From assembly GCF_900114635.1 (NCBI RefSeq), contig NZ_FOTQ01000001.1:1240001-1304000 (forward strand): a stretch of 64,000 nt of DNA. Reading direction: 5' to 3'. This DNA comes from Shimia aestuarii. GTDB taxonomy: Bacteria > Pseudomonadota > Alphaproteobacteria > Rhodobacterales > Rhodobacteraceae. Position 1 is the first letter of the stretch, and every line of letters starts with the position of its first letter. Below the pieces are notes generated by a model that saw nothing but the letters and a program-made list of their open reading frames with translations, was not told the DNA's origin and did no database searches. The position numbers were made by a program, and so were the translations under genes. This document shows positions 9,188-18,464 of the stretch, in pieces.

Positions 9188-9853
9188 ATGGCGATTTATT
9201 CGCGCAAGGACTTTGAAAGAGCCTATTTGGCCGTGCCAGAGCGCACGGGGTTTTACCGCAGGTATTTCAAGCGCGCTTTCGACATCCTTTTCGTGCTGGC
9301 CATCGCGCTTCCGGTCGGTCTCATCATTGCGGTTCTGGCCATTGTCATTGCCCGGGACGGCACGTCTCCGATTTATCCTCAGGAACGTGTCGGGCTCAAC
9401 GGCAAGCGCTTCAATATGCTTAAGCTGCGTTCGATGGTCCCTGATGCAGAGGCCAAGCTCGAAGTCTACCTGCGCGAAAATCCCGAGGCACGCCGGGAAT
9501 GGGACGAGAAGCAGAAACTGCTCAACGACCCACGGATCACACCCATCGGCCGCCTGATCCGCAAGACGTCTCTGGACGAATTGCCGCAATTCTGGAACGT
9601 GCTGGTGGGAGACATGTCGGTGGTCGGACCGCGTCCGATGATGACCGAACAGGTAAGTCTTTATCCCGGAACCGCTTATTATGCGATGCGTCCGGGCATT
9701 ACCGGGTTCTGGCAAATTGCTGAACGCAACGAATGCAGCTTTGCCGAACGCGCCCTGCACGATACCAACTATGACCGCGCCCTGTCCTTTGGCACCGATG
9801 TGGCCGTTGTGGCACGCACGGTGCTTGTTGTGGCCGTGGGCACCGGCGTCTGA
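9188..9853 (+). CDS. ExoY/WcaJ-type undecaprenyl-phosphate sugar phosphotransferase
   Basis: A 221-residue bacterial sugar transferase that starts repeat-unit assembly by moving a sugar-1-phosphate to undecaprenyl phosphate at the inner membrane. The family pattern is clear: KRAFDILFVL followed by a membrane hairpin (about 30-52), SPIYPQERVGLNGKRF, KLRSMVPDAE, RKTSLDELPQFWNVL, DMSVVGPRP and RPGITGFWQ. The length is that of the short ExoY form without extra N-terminal membrane segments. I chose the ATG at 9188 because GGGGAAG lies just upstream; a GTG at 9173 is in frame but has no ribosome-binding site. It is followed at once by the polymerase gene. Confidence 0.93.
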   Translation: MAIYSRKDFERAYLAVPERTGFYRRYFKRAFDILFVLAIALPVGLIIAVLAIVIARDGTSPIYPQERVGLNGKRFNMLKLRSMVPDAEAKLEVYLRENPEARREWDEKQKLLNDPRITPIGRLIRKTSLDELPQFWNVLVGDMSVVGPRPMMTEQVSLYPGTAYYAMRPGITGFWQIAERNECSFAERALHDTNYDRALSFGTDVAVVARTVLVVAVGTGV

Positions 9854-9933
9854 CCCTGCAAGACTGACACGCTCTGTTGCGCGCGCTATACTTGGCGCGC
9901 GCCCTGTTGTTTCGAGGAAAGGCCCCGCGCGCC

Positions 9934-11424
9934 ATGCCCAACGTCATCGCCAATCTGATGCTGTTGCTCTGGCCGGTCGTGGTCTGGCGGCTTTTCGTGG
10001 CGCTTCCCCCGGGGCGGGCGCTGGTCTGGTCCCTGCTGGGGGCCTATCTGCTTTTGCCGCCGCCACCGGCCAAGTTCGACCTGCCCCTCATGCCCGCGCT
10101 CGACAAGGAATCGCTGCCCCACCTGGCAGTGTTTGGCGTGGTGGTTTTTGTGCTCGCCCTGAAGCCCAAAATCCTGCCCGAGTCCCGTCCCGCGCGCTGG
10201 CTGGTGCTGTTGTTCATCCTGTCCCCGGTACTGACCGTGGCCACCAACTCCGACCCGCTGATCTTCACGGAACGCTATATCCGCGGGCTTCACCTGCAGG
10301 ACGCGATTGCCCAGCCGATCAACCAGTTCATCATGCTGATCGGCTTTCTGATGGCGCGCAACTTCCTGCAGACGCGAGAAGACCAGCGCGACATGCTGCT
10401 GGCTCTGCTGATCGCGGGGCTGGTTTATACGATCCCGACTCTGATGGAGGTCCGGCTCAGCCCGCAGATCAATAACTGGGTCTATGGCTATTATCAGCAC
10501 CTGTTTTCCCAGACCATTCGTGGCGGCGGGTATCGCCCCATGGTGTTCCTTTATCATGGCATCTGGCTGGCCTATTTCATGCTCACCTGCCTGCTCGCGG
10601 CACTGGCGCTTTGGCGGGGCGACACGCGCCAATCACGGATCAAGTTCCTGATCGCGGCCTGTTACCTGGCGGTGATCCTGGTACTCTGCAAAACCTTGGC
10701 CGTGCTGGTTTATGCCGGGGTTGCAGGGTTGATGATCATAATGTTGTCGACGGGGGCGCAGCTCCGGATCGCCGCAGCGCTGGCCTTGATTGCCTGCCTT
10801 TACCCTGCGTTCAAGGCCGCCGGGCTGGTGCCAACCGATTTCATTCTGGCACAGGCCGAAGCCGTGTCGCCAGAACGGGCCGCGTCATTGGCCTTTCGGT
10901 TTCAGAACGAAGATATTCTGGCCGCACGCGCGTTTGAGAGGCCGTTCTTCGGGTGGGGCATCTGGGGGCGCAACCATCTGCATGATCCCGTCACGGGTCA
11001 GATCACGTCCGTGTCCGACGGTTATTGGGTGATTGTTCTGGGTGTCTGGGGGGCGGTCGGCTACGCGGCGCAATTCGGGCTGCTGTCGTTGCCGATTTTC
11101 CTCTTGTGGCGGCGCCTTGGACAGGCTCGCTCGGATGCACGCACCCGGTTCGTGCGCGAGACATCCTTTTCGATGCGGGGCGACAGCCATCCCCGAGCGG
11201 ATTTGGCCCGCGTGTCGGTTTCGCCCTATGTCGGGCCGCTGGCGCTGCTGCTGGGCGTGAACCTCGTTGATTTGCTGCCCAATGCCACGCTCACCCCGAT
11301 GACATGGATCATTTCCGGCATGTTGCTGGGTCATGCCGAGATGTTGGCGCGGCAACGCAAGGAAGGCGTGGAAGAAGGCTTGCGCGCCATGCCGGAACCG
11401 GCACGACGGCGCACTGTTCTGTAA
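9934..11424 (+). CDS. O-antigen ligase/polymerase-like membrane protein (EPS polymerase)
   Basis: A 496-residue polytopic membrane protein with roughly ten hydrophobic segments (for example around residues 5-20, 60-80, 90-110 and 210-300) and a large loop before the last segments. This layout fits Wzy/O-antigen-ligase (WaaL) proteins that polymerise or ligate undecaprenyl-linked repeat units in the periplasm. GWGIWGRNHLHDP and the following TSVSDGYWVI resemble the conserved periplasmic loop of that superfamily. I prefer the ATG at 9934, preceded by GAGGAAAGG, over the TTG at 9877. The family assignment is structural rather than motif-exact; polymerase is preferred over ligase because of the EPS context. 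Confidence 0.75.
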   Translation: MPNVIANLMLLLWPVVVWRLFVALPPGRALVWSLLGAYLLLPPPPAKFDLPLMPALDKESLPHLAVFGVVVFVLALKPKILPESRPARWLVLLFILSPVLTVATNSDPLIFTERYIRGLHLQDAIAQPINQFIMLIGFLMARNFLQTREDQRDMLLALLIAGLVYTIPTLMEVRLSPQINNWVYGYYQHLFSQTIRGGGYRPMVFLYHGIWLAYFMLTCLLAALALWRGDTRQSRIKFLIAACYLAVILVLCKTLAVLVYAGVAGLMIIMLSTGAQLRIAAALALIACLYPAFKAAGLVPTDFILAQAEAVSPERAASLAFRFQNEDILAARAFERPFFGWGIWGRNHLHDPVTGQITSVSDGYWVIVLGVWGAVGYAAQFGLLSLPIFLLWRRLGQARSDARTRFVRETSFSMRGDSHPRADLARVSVSPYVGPLALLLGVNLVDLLPNATLTPMTWIISGMLLGHAEMLARQRKEGVEEGLRAMPEPARRRTVL

Positions 11425-11441
11425 AACGGGAACCACGCGGA

Positions 11442-11939
11442 TCAGGTATTGTCCTTCATGCGGATGACCCGTGCCGGAATACCGGCCACGACCGCGCCAT
11501 CCGGCACGTCCTTCGTCACCACCGCATTAGCGCCGATCTCGACATTGTCGCCAATGGTGATCTCGCCAAGAAGCTTGGCCCCGGCGCCGACATCCACGTG
11601 CCCGCCCATACGCACCGCACCCGACAACGTGACCTGATGCATCAGCATACAATTCGGCCCGATCACGGCGTTGGGATGAACGATGATGCCCGTGGGATGC
11701 GGCATGCGCAGACCGCCGCCGACCTCCATGTGCAGGTGCAGTTCGGACTGGGTGATCACCGACCAGAACCGATGCACCAGAACCCAGTACTTGGACGCGA
11801 GTCGCCCAAACAGACCGCCGCGCGCGCGCGCCTTTTGGTAGCGGCGCAGGGCGCGGATCAGCTTGGGACCGGGATCCCAGAACCGGGTCACTTTTTCCCG
11901 TGACCAGTCGGCCTCGGTGGCCGATACATCGAAATCCAT
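11442..11939 (-). CDS. Serine-acetyltransferase-like hexapeptide acyltransferase
   Basis: A 165-residue left-handed beta-helix acyltransferase, transcribed against its neighbours. The C-terminal half has hexapeptide repeats (IIVHPNAVIG, VDVGAGAKLLG, ITIGDNVEIGANAVV) ending in DVPDGAVVAGIPARVI, the signature of CysE/WcaB-type O-acetyltransferases. The N-terminal part is short and helical, so it is closer to polysaccharide O-acetyltransferases than to full-length CysE, which is usually over 250 residues. In this locus it most likely acetylates the polysaccharide or its precursor. The ATG at 11939 begins the conserved protein; a longer open frame upstream to 12107 shows no family-like sequence. 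Confidence 0.82.
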   Translation of the reverse strand: MDFDVSATEADWSREKVTRFWDPGPKLIRALRRYQKARARGGLFGRLASKYWVLVHRFWSVITQSELHLHMEVGGGLRMPHPTGIIVHPNAVIGPNCMLMHQVTLSGAVRMGGHVDVGAGAKLLGEITIGDNVEIGANAVVTKDVPDGAVVAGIPARVIRMKDNT

Positions 11940-12091
11940 CTTCACTGGCGGTCCCCTGCCATCAAAATGCCCTTGAATCGTTGTCGCAAAACCTCTGTTG
12001 TTTCGCAACTTCGGACTGCATTTGCGCCTATTCTTGAACCCACCCCGGCGGCAATGCTTTGCTGGGGCCACAACAAGAGCAGTTTTCGGGC

Positions 12092-14089
12092 ATGACCCAG
12101 ACCACACCAGCGCCCCACCGGGCCGAGATCGACGGGCTGCGCGCCATCGCCGTATCGGCGGTGGTGCTCTATCATTTCGGCCTGCCCGGTCTCGCGGGCG
12201 GCTTTGTCGGGGTCGACATCTTCTTTGTCATTTCCGGTTTTCTGATCGGTGGCATCCTGTGGCGGGAAAAAACCGCGACCGGGCGTCTGTCGCTTGGGCG
12301 CTTCTATCTGCGCCGCATCCGCCGCCTTGCCCCCGCATATGTCGCGATGTCGGCGGCTGTGCTGCTTGTCGGCTGGCTCGTGCTTTTGCCGTACGATTTC
12401 CGCGAAACCGCCAAGGGTGTGATCGCGGCGACGGTATATCTCTCGAACGTGCTGTTCTTTCGCCAGTCGGGCTATTTCGACACGGCGGCCGAGGACAAGG
12501 TGCTCCTGCATACATGGTCGCTTTCGGTCGAGGAACAGTTTTACCTGTTCCTGCCTCTGGTCTTCCTGCTGTGCGGACGGTCACGCCGGGGCATGATCCT
12601 TGCCTTTGCTGCCCTGTTTCTTGCCTCGCTTCTCAGCGCCATTCCCCTGACCAGCCGTGCCCACACAGCGGCGTTCTATCTCTTTCCCTTCCGCGCATGG
12701 GAGCTTTTGGCCGGGGTGCTGCTCGCGGTCTGGGGACAAGAGCGCGGCACCGACTGGCGTTTTGGACCTTGGCCAAGCTGGCTCGGGCTTGCCCTCGTGC
12801 TGGCCGGGATTGCCCTGATCCAGCCCGGTCCCGGTTTTCCCGGATGGCAGGCCGTGGTGCCGGTCGCCGGAACGGTCCTGCTCCTGATGAACGGGGGCGA
12901 TCCGAACCCGGTGAACCGGGTTCTGTCGATGCCCGCCCCGGTCATGATCGGGCTGATCTCCTATTCGCTTTATCTCTGGCACTGGCCGGTGCTGACCCTC
13001 TCGACCTACATGCGTGGGGAGTATTCCGGACCGCTGGAGACGACGGGCTGGATCATTCTCTGTCTGATCCTCTCGTTGCTATCGTGGCGGTTCATCGAAC
13101 AACCCGTGCGCCGGGCCTCCAACCTCTCCGGCAAGACGCTCTTGGGCGGGGCGGCATTAGCCTCGGTTCTTTTTCTCGGAGCTTCCGCGGCGATCTTCCG
13201 CGCCGACGGGATGCCGGGGCGCTTTGGCCCGGAAACACAGGTGCATATCGCAGCCTCCGGCGATTTCCTTCAGGATTTCTCGCGCTGCACCACCCCCGAA
13301 AACGGCCCCCTGAAGGGGATCGAAACCTGCCCCATTGGACCCGAAGGCCAAACACCAACCTTGTTGATCTGGGGCGACAGCCATGTGCGTGCGCTCTATG
13401 AGGGGCTGGCGCAGGCCGCCCACGACCACAACCGCGCCGCGCTGGTGATCTGGCGCGCTGGCTGCCCGCCCGCCTTTGACCTCGAAAAGCAGGAAAACAG
13501 CGCCACCGCCACCCAGAACGCCGCCTGTCGCAGCGGCAATGACCAGATCAGGGCGGCCTTGGCCGAGATGCCCGATCTGCGCGACGTGCTTTTGATCGGA
13601 CGCTGGGCCTATTACGCAACCGGCACCGGGAGCGGAATCGACGCGCACAACACCATCACGCTTAAAGGCGACGGAGCGGACAAGCCGCAGGATGCGCTTT
13701 TAGCCGAAGCCCTTACGACCACGGTTCAGACACTGGCCTTGCAGGACCGCACCGTCTTCCTGCTACGCCAGCCGCCGGAAATCCCGCACTATGCCGCCCC
13801 TGAAATGGCTCGCGCGCTGGTGCATGGGCGGGTGACTGCGCAAGAGGCGCAGCGCATGGGGCAGGTGACGATGGACGCAGCTGAAGAACGCGCGGCATCT
13901 GCCGAGAAGGCGATTGCCCAAAACGGTGCGCAGATCCTCGATCCGTGGCCGTTCCTGTGCGACCAGTTCCTTTGCGAGGCGGTGCGGAACGGGCAAGGCT
14001 TTTATTTCGACAACAACCACCTGACCAATGCTGCCGCCCGCCAAATCCGCGCCGTGTTTGCCCCCGTCTTTGCCGAGGGCGGCACATGA
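12092..14089 (+). CDS. OafA/YrhL-type acyltransferase with C-terminal SGNH domain
   Basis: A 665-residue membrane acyltransferase. The N-terminal acyltransferase-3 domain (about 1-355) starts with AEIDGLRAIAVSAVVLYHFG and contains GGFVGVDIFFVISGFLI and SLSVEEQFYLFLPL, with about ten membrane segments. The C-terminal part (about 385-665) is a periplasmic SGNH esterase-like domain with IWGDSHVRALYEG and the closing FYFDNNHLTNAAA, which supplies the Asp and His of the triad. This combined form O-acetylates polysaccharides in the periplasm. The ATG at 12092 begins the conserved region. The stop overlaps the next start by four bases, linking it to the GMC oxidoreductase gene. Confidence 0.92.
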   Translation: MTQTTPAPHRAEIDGLRAIAVSAVVLYHFGLPGLAGGFVGVDIFFVISGFLIGGILWREKTATGRLSLGRFYLRRIRRLAPAYVAMSAAVLLVGWLVLLPYDFRETAKGVIAATVYLSNVLFFRQSGYFDTAAEDKVLLHTWSLSVEEQFYLFLPLVFLLCGRSRRGMILAFAALFLASLLSAIPLTSRAHTAAFYLFPFRAWELLAGVLLAVWGQERGTDWRFGPWPSWLGLALVLAGIALIQPGPGFPGWQAVVPVAGTVLLLMNGGDPNPVNRVLSMPAPVMIGLISYSLYLWHWPVLTLSTYMRGEYSGPLETTGWIILCLILSLLSWRFIEQPVRRASNLSGKTLLGGAALASVLFLGASAAIFRADGMPGRFGPETQVHIAASGDFLQDFSRCTTPENGPLKGIETCPIGPEGQTPTLLIWGDSHVRALYEGLAQAAHDHNRAALVIWRAGCPPAFDLEKQENSATATQNAACRSGNDQIRAALAEMPDLRDVLLIGRWAYYATGTGSGIDAHNTITLKGDGADKPQDALLAEALTTTVQTLALQDRTVFLLRQPPEIPHYAAPEMARALVHGRVTAQEAQRMGQVTMDAAEERAASAEKAIAQNGAQILDPWPFLCDQFLCEAVRNGQGFYFDNNHLTNAAARQIRAVFAPVFAEGGT

Positions 14090-15633
14090 CACGGCCACAG
14101 GACAAAACATGGGACGTGATCGTGATCGGCACCGGAATGGGCGGCGGCCCGATCGGGCGGCGGCTCGCTGAAAAGGGGCTGTCGGTGCTGTTTGTCGAAC
14201 GCGGCCCCGCCGGGTTGAGGGCCGAGGAACAGGAGCTTAGCGCCGACATTTGGGGCAAGGAAGCGCGACTGGTGCGGGGATATTGGCCCGAGCCCCTGCA
14301 TGCACGGGTGAACGGCGTCGACACCATATTCAACGCTCCGCTGGGTGCGGGGGTGGGCGGGTCTTCTGTGTTCTACGCCGCCACGCTGGAACGCCCCGAA
14401 CCGCATGATCTTGATGACAGCGCGGACATCCCCCACCCGACCGGCGGCTGGCCCGTGTCCTATGCCGAGATGCGCCCCTATTTCGAAGAGGCTGAGCAGA
14501 TGTTCCATGTCTGTGGCAGTGTCGATCCGCTGGGTGATCCGGCGGAGCTGCCGCCGGGACCAGAAATGCCGCCTGCCGACAAGGCGCTTTTCGCGGCGAT
14601 GCAACGCGCCGGATTGCATCCCTATCAGGGGCATATGGCGCTGCGCTATCTGGAGGGCTGCCAGTCCTGCCTGGGCTCGAAATGCCCGCGCGCCTGCAAG
14701 ATGGACGGGCGATCTGCCGGGGTGGAACCGGCCTTGGCCACGGGGAACGCCTCACTTCTCGACCTTTGCGAAGTAACGGCGCTGCGGACCGAAAACGGCG
14801 CGGTCCGCGCCATTGAGGCCACCCACCGGGGCACGCCGATCACGCTGCAGGCACGGGCCTATGTGCTGGCCGGGGGGGCGCTGGCCTCGCCGCGCCTCCT
14901 GATGGCGTCAGGCGATCTGGCGAACAGCTCGGGGCAGGTCGGACGCAACCTCATGTTTCACCTTTCGGAAATGTTCGCCCTTTGGCCGGGGAGCGGCCAC
15001 AAGGGCAGCGCCCCCACCAAGGCGCTTGCCTTCCGGGACCTCTATCGGGACAAAAACATACGCTATGGTATGGTGCAGGCCATGGGCATCGAAGCCCGCT
15101 ATGGCGAGATCGTGCATTACCTCAACATGGCTTTCGACCGCTCGCGCCTGCGCGGTCTGCGACCCCTGCGCCAGTTTACCCGCCTGCCCGCCGCGATTGC
15201 CGTGAAGCTGTTTGGCGAGGCCAAGATCTTTGTCGGTATCCTCGAAGACCTGCCGATGCCGGAAAACCGCGTTATTTATGACCCGGACGCCCCGCGCAAG
15301 CTGGCGATCACCTATGACATGCCCCCCGAACTGGGAACCCGCCGCAAGGCGTTCCGCAAGGCGATCCGCAAGCGGCTTCGCGCCGTGTTTCTCGGCTCCG
15401 GCCCGGACCTGAACTATGGCCATCCCTGCGGTACGTTGCGTTTCGGGCATGACCCGTCGACCAGCGTGCTCAATGCGGATTGCCGCGCGCACGAGCTTGA
15501 CAATCTCTGGGTCGCGGATGCCAGCTTCATGCCAACCTCGATGGGCGTGAACCCTAGCCTGACCATTGCCGCCAACGCCCTGCGTGTCGGTGATCGGCTG
15601 GCGGAAACCTTGCAAGCGGAGGGCAAGACATGA
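14086..15633 (+). CDS. GMC-family FAD-dependent oxidoreductase
   Basis: A 515-residue flavoprotein. The dinucleotide-binding loop VIGTGMGGGPIGRRLAEKG is at about residues 14-32, GVGGSSVFYAA lies near 88-98, and the C-terminal GMC domain ends with CGTLRFGHD and GVNPSLTIAANALRVGD. This family oxidises alcohols or sugars. A cysteine-rich insert at about 188-205 (CQSCLGSKCPRACK) is unusual for plain sugar oxidases and resembles the membrane-associated GMC group with possible metal or electron-transfer partners. It overlaps both neighbours by four bases (acyltransferase before, SDR after), so oxidation and reduction of the same alcohol/ketone pair is plausible. The substrate is unknown. Confidence 0.88.
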   Translation: MTRPQDKTWDVIVIGTGMGGGPIGRRLAEKGLSVLFVERGPAGLRAEEQELSADIWGKEARLVRGYWPEPLHARVNGVDTIFNAPLGAGVGGSSVFYAATLERPEPHDLDDSADIPHPTGGWPVSYAEMRPYFEEAEQMFHVCGSVDPLGDPAELPPGPEMPPADKALFAAMQRAGLHPYQGHMALRYLEGCQSCLGSKCPRACKMDGRSAGVEPALATGNASLLDLCEVTALRTENGAVRAIEATHRGTPITLQARAYVLAGGALASPRLLMASGDLANSSGQVGRNLMFHLSEMFALWPGSGHKGSAPTKALAFRDLYRDKNIRYGMVQAMGIEARYGEIVHYLNMAFDRSRLRGLRPLRQFTRLPAAIAVKLFGEAKIFVGILEDLPMPENRVIYDPDAPRKLAITYDMPPELGTRRKAFRKAIRKRLRAVFLGSGPDLNYGHPCGTLRFGHDPSTSVLNADCRAHELDNLWVADASFMPTSMGVNPSLTIAANALRVGDRLAETLQAEGKT

Positions 15634-16382
15634 GCACAGGCATGACAGTCGTGACCGGCGCGGGCTCGGGGCTTGGGCGGGCTTTGGTCGTGGAACTCTG
15701 TGCACGGGGACAACATGTTGCAGGGCTTGGCCGCCGCGCGGACGCCTTGCAGGAGACAGCGGCACTGGCGGGCGATCTCTTCACGGCAATTCCGGCAGAC
15801 GTGTCCGACCCGGCTTCGGTAAGGGCAGCCTTCGCGCAGGTCCGTGCGCTTGGCCCCGTGACCATCCTCATCAACAACGCGGGAGTCTATCCGCATCGCG
15901 ATATCTTCGACGAGACCGCGCAAAGCTTCATGGAGACGGTGAACACCAACCTTGGCGGCATGGTGGCCTGCACCCGCGAAGCGCTTGCCGATATGGGCGC
16001 GGCGGGCGAGGGGCGCATCGTCAACGTGTCGAGCTTTTCCGACCTCTCGCCACCACCCTGCAGCGCGGCCTACAGCGTATCCAAGGGGGCCTGCACAGTG
16101 TTTTCGCGCGCGTTGGTGGCCGATCTGGGGGACCGCCTGCCGGGGATCGTGGTCAGCACCTGGATGCCGGGCATGCTCAACACCGACATGGGCATTCCAG
16201 AGGGGCTGGACCCGGCGGTCGCGGCGAAATGGGGGGCGGCGCTGGCGCTTTGGTCGGATCGCACCCTGAGTGGAACGGTGTTCGAAATGGATCGGGAAAT
16301 CCTGCCGCCGCGCGGGCTGAAAGGGAAACTCAAGGACATGCTGCTGCTGCGCCGCCGCAAACCCCGCCGGATCAGCGTCTGA
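15630..16382 (+). CDS. Short-chain dehydrogenase/reductase
   Basis: A 250-residue classical SDR. It has the cofactor loop TGAGSGLG (about 9-16), the NNAG motif in ILINNAGVYP, the catalytic serine in VNVSSFSD and the YSVSK active site. The GRRAD segment after the second strand favours NADP(H). It is coupled to the GMC oxidoreductase by an ATGA overlap; together they could invert or oxidise/reduce a hydroxyl on a sugar or polyol of the polysaccharide. The C-terminus is basic (RRRKPRRIS). The exact substrate cannot be deduced. Confidence 0.9.
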   Translation: MSTGMTVVTGAGSGLGRALVVELCARGQHVAGLGRRADALQETAALAGDLFTAIPADVSDPASVRAAFAQVRALGPVTILINNAGVYPHRDIFDETAQSFMETVNTNLGGMVACTREALADMGAAGEGRIVNVSSFSDLSPPPCSAAYSVSKGACTVFSRALVADLGDRLPGIVVSTWMPGMLNTDMGIPEGLDPAVAAKWGAALALWSDRTLSGTVFEMDREILPPRGLKGKLKDMLLLRRRKPRRISV

Positions 16383-16390
16383 GAGCACCG

Positions 16391-17143
16391 TCAGCCGTTG
16401 CGCAGCTTCATCGCATCGCGGGTCAGTCCGGGAAGGATACCGAAACAGCGCGCGTAACGCACCGCCAACCGCGCCGGGTTGCTCAGCATCCGCCACAGCC
16501 ATTCCAGCGCGAGGTTCTGTACCCAGACAGGGGCACGGTTCTGTGTCCCGGCCAGAAAATCCAGCCCCGCCCCGATCGAGGCAAATCCCATCTCCGGCAC
16601 CACGACGCGCCCGCGCGCGGCCAGTACTTCCTGCTTGGGGGCGCCCAGCGCCAGAAAGGCCATGCCCGCGCCGGCTTCGGAGGCTTGTCGCAACACCGTG
16701 TTCGCCACCGCGCTGTCCGGATCGAACCCCATTGGCGGCGCGATCCGTGCGACGATTTCCAGATCCGGCACCTGCGCCTGCAACGCGTCCCCTGCCGCCG
16801 CCAGACTGTCTTCCGTACTTCCAATCAAGGCCACCGTAACGCCCTCAGCAGCGGCCCATTTAGCCAGCGGCAGCACGAGGTTGGCCCCCGGCAGCAACCC
16901 GACGGGGCGACGCGCCAGCCGGGACAGCCAGACCACCGGATTGCCATCCGCGACCACAAAATCCTGAGCCTGGTAGGCGCTGGCAAAATCGCGGTCCTGC
17001 CGCAGCTTGACGAGGTGATCAAGGTTCAACGTCGCCAGCGCAAACCCCTCGCGCGCCCGGAACCGCGCGCGCACCGACGCTTCCAACGCGTCCATAGTGG
17101 CGATGTTGACCGTCACCGGCCCGTCGATCGTGCGAAATTCCAC
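16391..17143 (-). CDS. WecG/TagA/CpsF-family glycosyltransferase
   Basis: A 250-residue GT26-family transferase, encoded opposite the adjacent SDR with only 8 bp between the stops. Family features include TLNLDHLVKL, the ADGNPVVWLSR segment with its conserved Asp, VALIGSTED, and LGAPKQEVLAA followed by GAGLDFLAG. Members add ManNAc(A)-type sugars to a lipid-linked precursor on the cytoplasmic face. The GTG at 17143 has GAGGG upstream and begins the conserved part. It is the only glycosyltransferase in the locus on this strand, and its promoter would face the oxidoreductase operon starting at 17331. Confidence 0.9.
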   Translation of the reverse strand: MEFRTIDGPVTVNIATMDALEASVRARFRAREGFALATLNLDHLVKLRQDRDFASAYQAQDFVVADGNPVVWLSRLARRPVGLLPGANLVLPLAKWAAAEGVTVALIGSTEDSLAAAGDALQAQVPDLEIVARIAPPMGFDPDSAVANTVLRQASEAGAGMAFLALGAPKQEVLAARGRVVVPEMGFASIGAGLDFLAGTQNRAPVWVQNLALEWLWRMLSNPARLAVRYARCFGILPGLTRDAMKLRNG

Positions 17144-17330
17144 CCGTTGCCCTCGGTTTGTCCGACTTCAACACTAGCACCTGCGCCGCGCGCCGCCAGA
17201 ACCTTGCCGCAAATCCCGGATAAGTGGTTCCCCTGCGCCACAAATCGCCACAGAAACCGGCCCGCCGCTGGCCTCGCCCGCCGCTTCCCCTATACTGTCG
17301 CCAATCGCTTGCGGGCAAAGGGTATTTCAC
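17144..17330. promoter_or_regulatory. Divergent promoter region
   Basis: A 187-bp gap between the leftward WecG-type gene and the rightward operon of five sugar genes. TATACT at 17291-17296 is a candidate -10 for the rightward operon, but no good -35 stands at the expected distance. No clear dyad or repeat was seen. Confidence 0.4.
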
Positions 17331-18464
17331 ATGAACGGCAAACCCATCCGGGCCGTGTCCATCATCGGTTGTGGCTTTGTTGCCGATCTTTACATGCGTT
17401 CGCTTGCGGCCCATCCCGATGTCGCCGTGACCCAGGCCTTTGATCGTGATCCGGCGCGGCTGGCCGCGTTTTGCGCGCATTGGAAAGTCACGCCCGCCGA
17501 TACGCTGGAGCGGTTCCTTGGCAACCTGCCGGTTGGCTCACTGGTGCTCAACCTGACCAATCCGGGGTCGCATTTCGAGATCACCCGTACCTGCCTCGAG
17601 GCCGGACATCATGTCTACTCCGAAAAGCCGCTGGCCATGGCGATGGACGACGCGCGGGCGCTGCATGACCTGGCCGCTTCAAAAGGTCTTCTGCTCGCCT
17701 CTGCCCCCTGTTCGGTGCTGGGCGAAACCGCCCAGACGCTTGCCAAGGCGGTGCGCGACGAGGTCTGCGGACCGGTCCGGCTAATCTATGCCGAGCTTGA
17801 CGACGGGTTCATTCCACAAGCCCCCTACAAGGGCTGGAAAAGCCCGTCAGGCGCGCCGTGGCCCGCCGAGGATGAATTCGCGGTGGGCTGCACGTTGGAA
17901 CACGCGGGCTATTACCTGACATGGTTGATCGGTATGTTCGGCACCGTGCGCCGGGTCATTGCTGCTTCGGCCGAGACCCTGCCCGACAAATCGACCACCG
18001 GCACCCCCGACTTCTCGACCGCGACCCTTTTCTTTGAAAACGGCATCACCGCGCGTCTGACCTGCTCCATCGTGGCCCCGCATGACCACCGCATCCGCAT
18101 GTTCGGGGACAAGGGCGTGTTGCAGGTCAAACAGGCCTGGGACAACAGCGCGCCAGTACGGTTCCACCGCCGTTTCGTCCTACGCCGCCGCCTTATGGAG
18201 CACCCGATAGGCAAGTCCATCCGACTGGGGCGCGCCACCCATCCCAAGGTTGACCGGTGGGGCGCGGCGGCGATGAATTTCGCACTTGGCCCGGTGGAAA
18301 TGCTGGACGCTTTGACCGAAGGGCGCGCCTGCCGGCTCTCCGCCGAATTCGCGCTGCACCTCAACGAGGTGACATTGGCCATCCAGAACGCGGGGGACAG
18401 CGCCGGAGTGCAGGACATGACCACGCGCTGCGACCCACTCACCCCGATGCCGTGGGCGTCATGA
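17331..18464 (+). CDS. Gfo/Idh/MocA-family oxidoreductase
   Basis: A 377-residue NAD(P)-dependent sugar oxidoreductase with an N-terminal Rossmann domain (VSIIGCGFVADLYMR, about 9-23), the family EKPLAMAMDDA motif (Lys of EKP near residue 100) and a C-terminal alpha/beta substrate domain. Members oxidise or reduce hydroxyls of nucleotide sugars or inositols. It opens a tightly overlapping operon (ATGA with the epimerase at 18461). Notably the same two families occur again, fused in one protein, at 21606. Confidence 0.88.
   Translation: MNGKPIRAVSIIGCGFVADLYMRSLAAHPDVAVTQAFDRDPARLAAFCAHWKVTPADTLERFLGNLPVGSLVLNLTNPGSHFEITRTCLEAGHHVYSEKPLAMAMDDARALHDLAASKGLLLASAPCSVLGETAQTLAKAVRDEVCGPVRLIYAELDDGFIPQAPYKGWKSPSGAPWPAEDEFAVGCTLEHAGYYLTWLIGMFGTVRRVIAASAETLPDKSTTGTPDFSTATLFFENGITARLTCSIVAPHDHRIRMFGDKGVLQVKQAWDNSAPVRFHRRFVLRRRLMEHPIGKSIRLGRATHPKVDRWGAAAMNFALGPVEMLDALTEGRACRLSAEFALHLNEVTLAIQNAGDSAGVQDMTTRCDPLTPMPWAS

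Noticed and set aside
15566..17443. 625-codon plus-strand open frame crossing the SDR and WecG genes
   Set aside because: It spans genes on both strands and the intergenic region, and its sequence fits no family.
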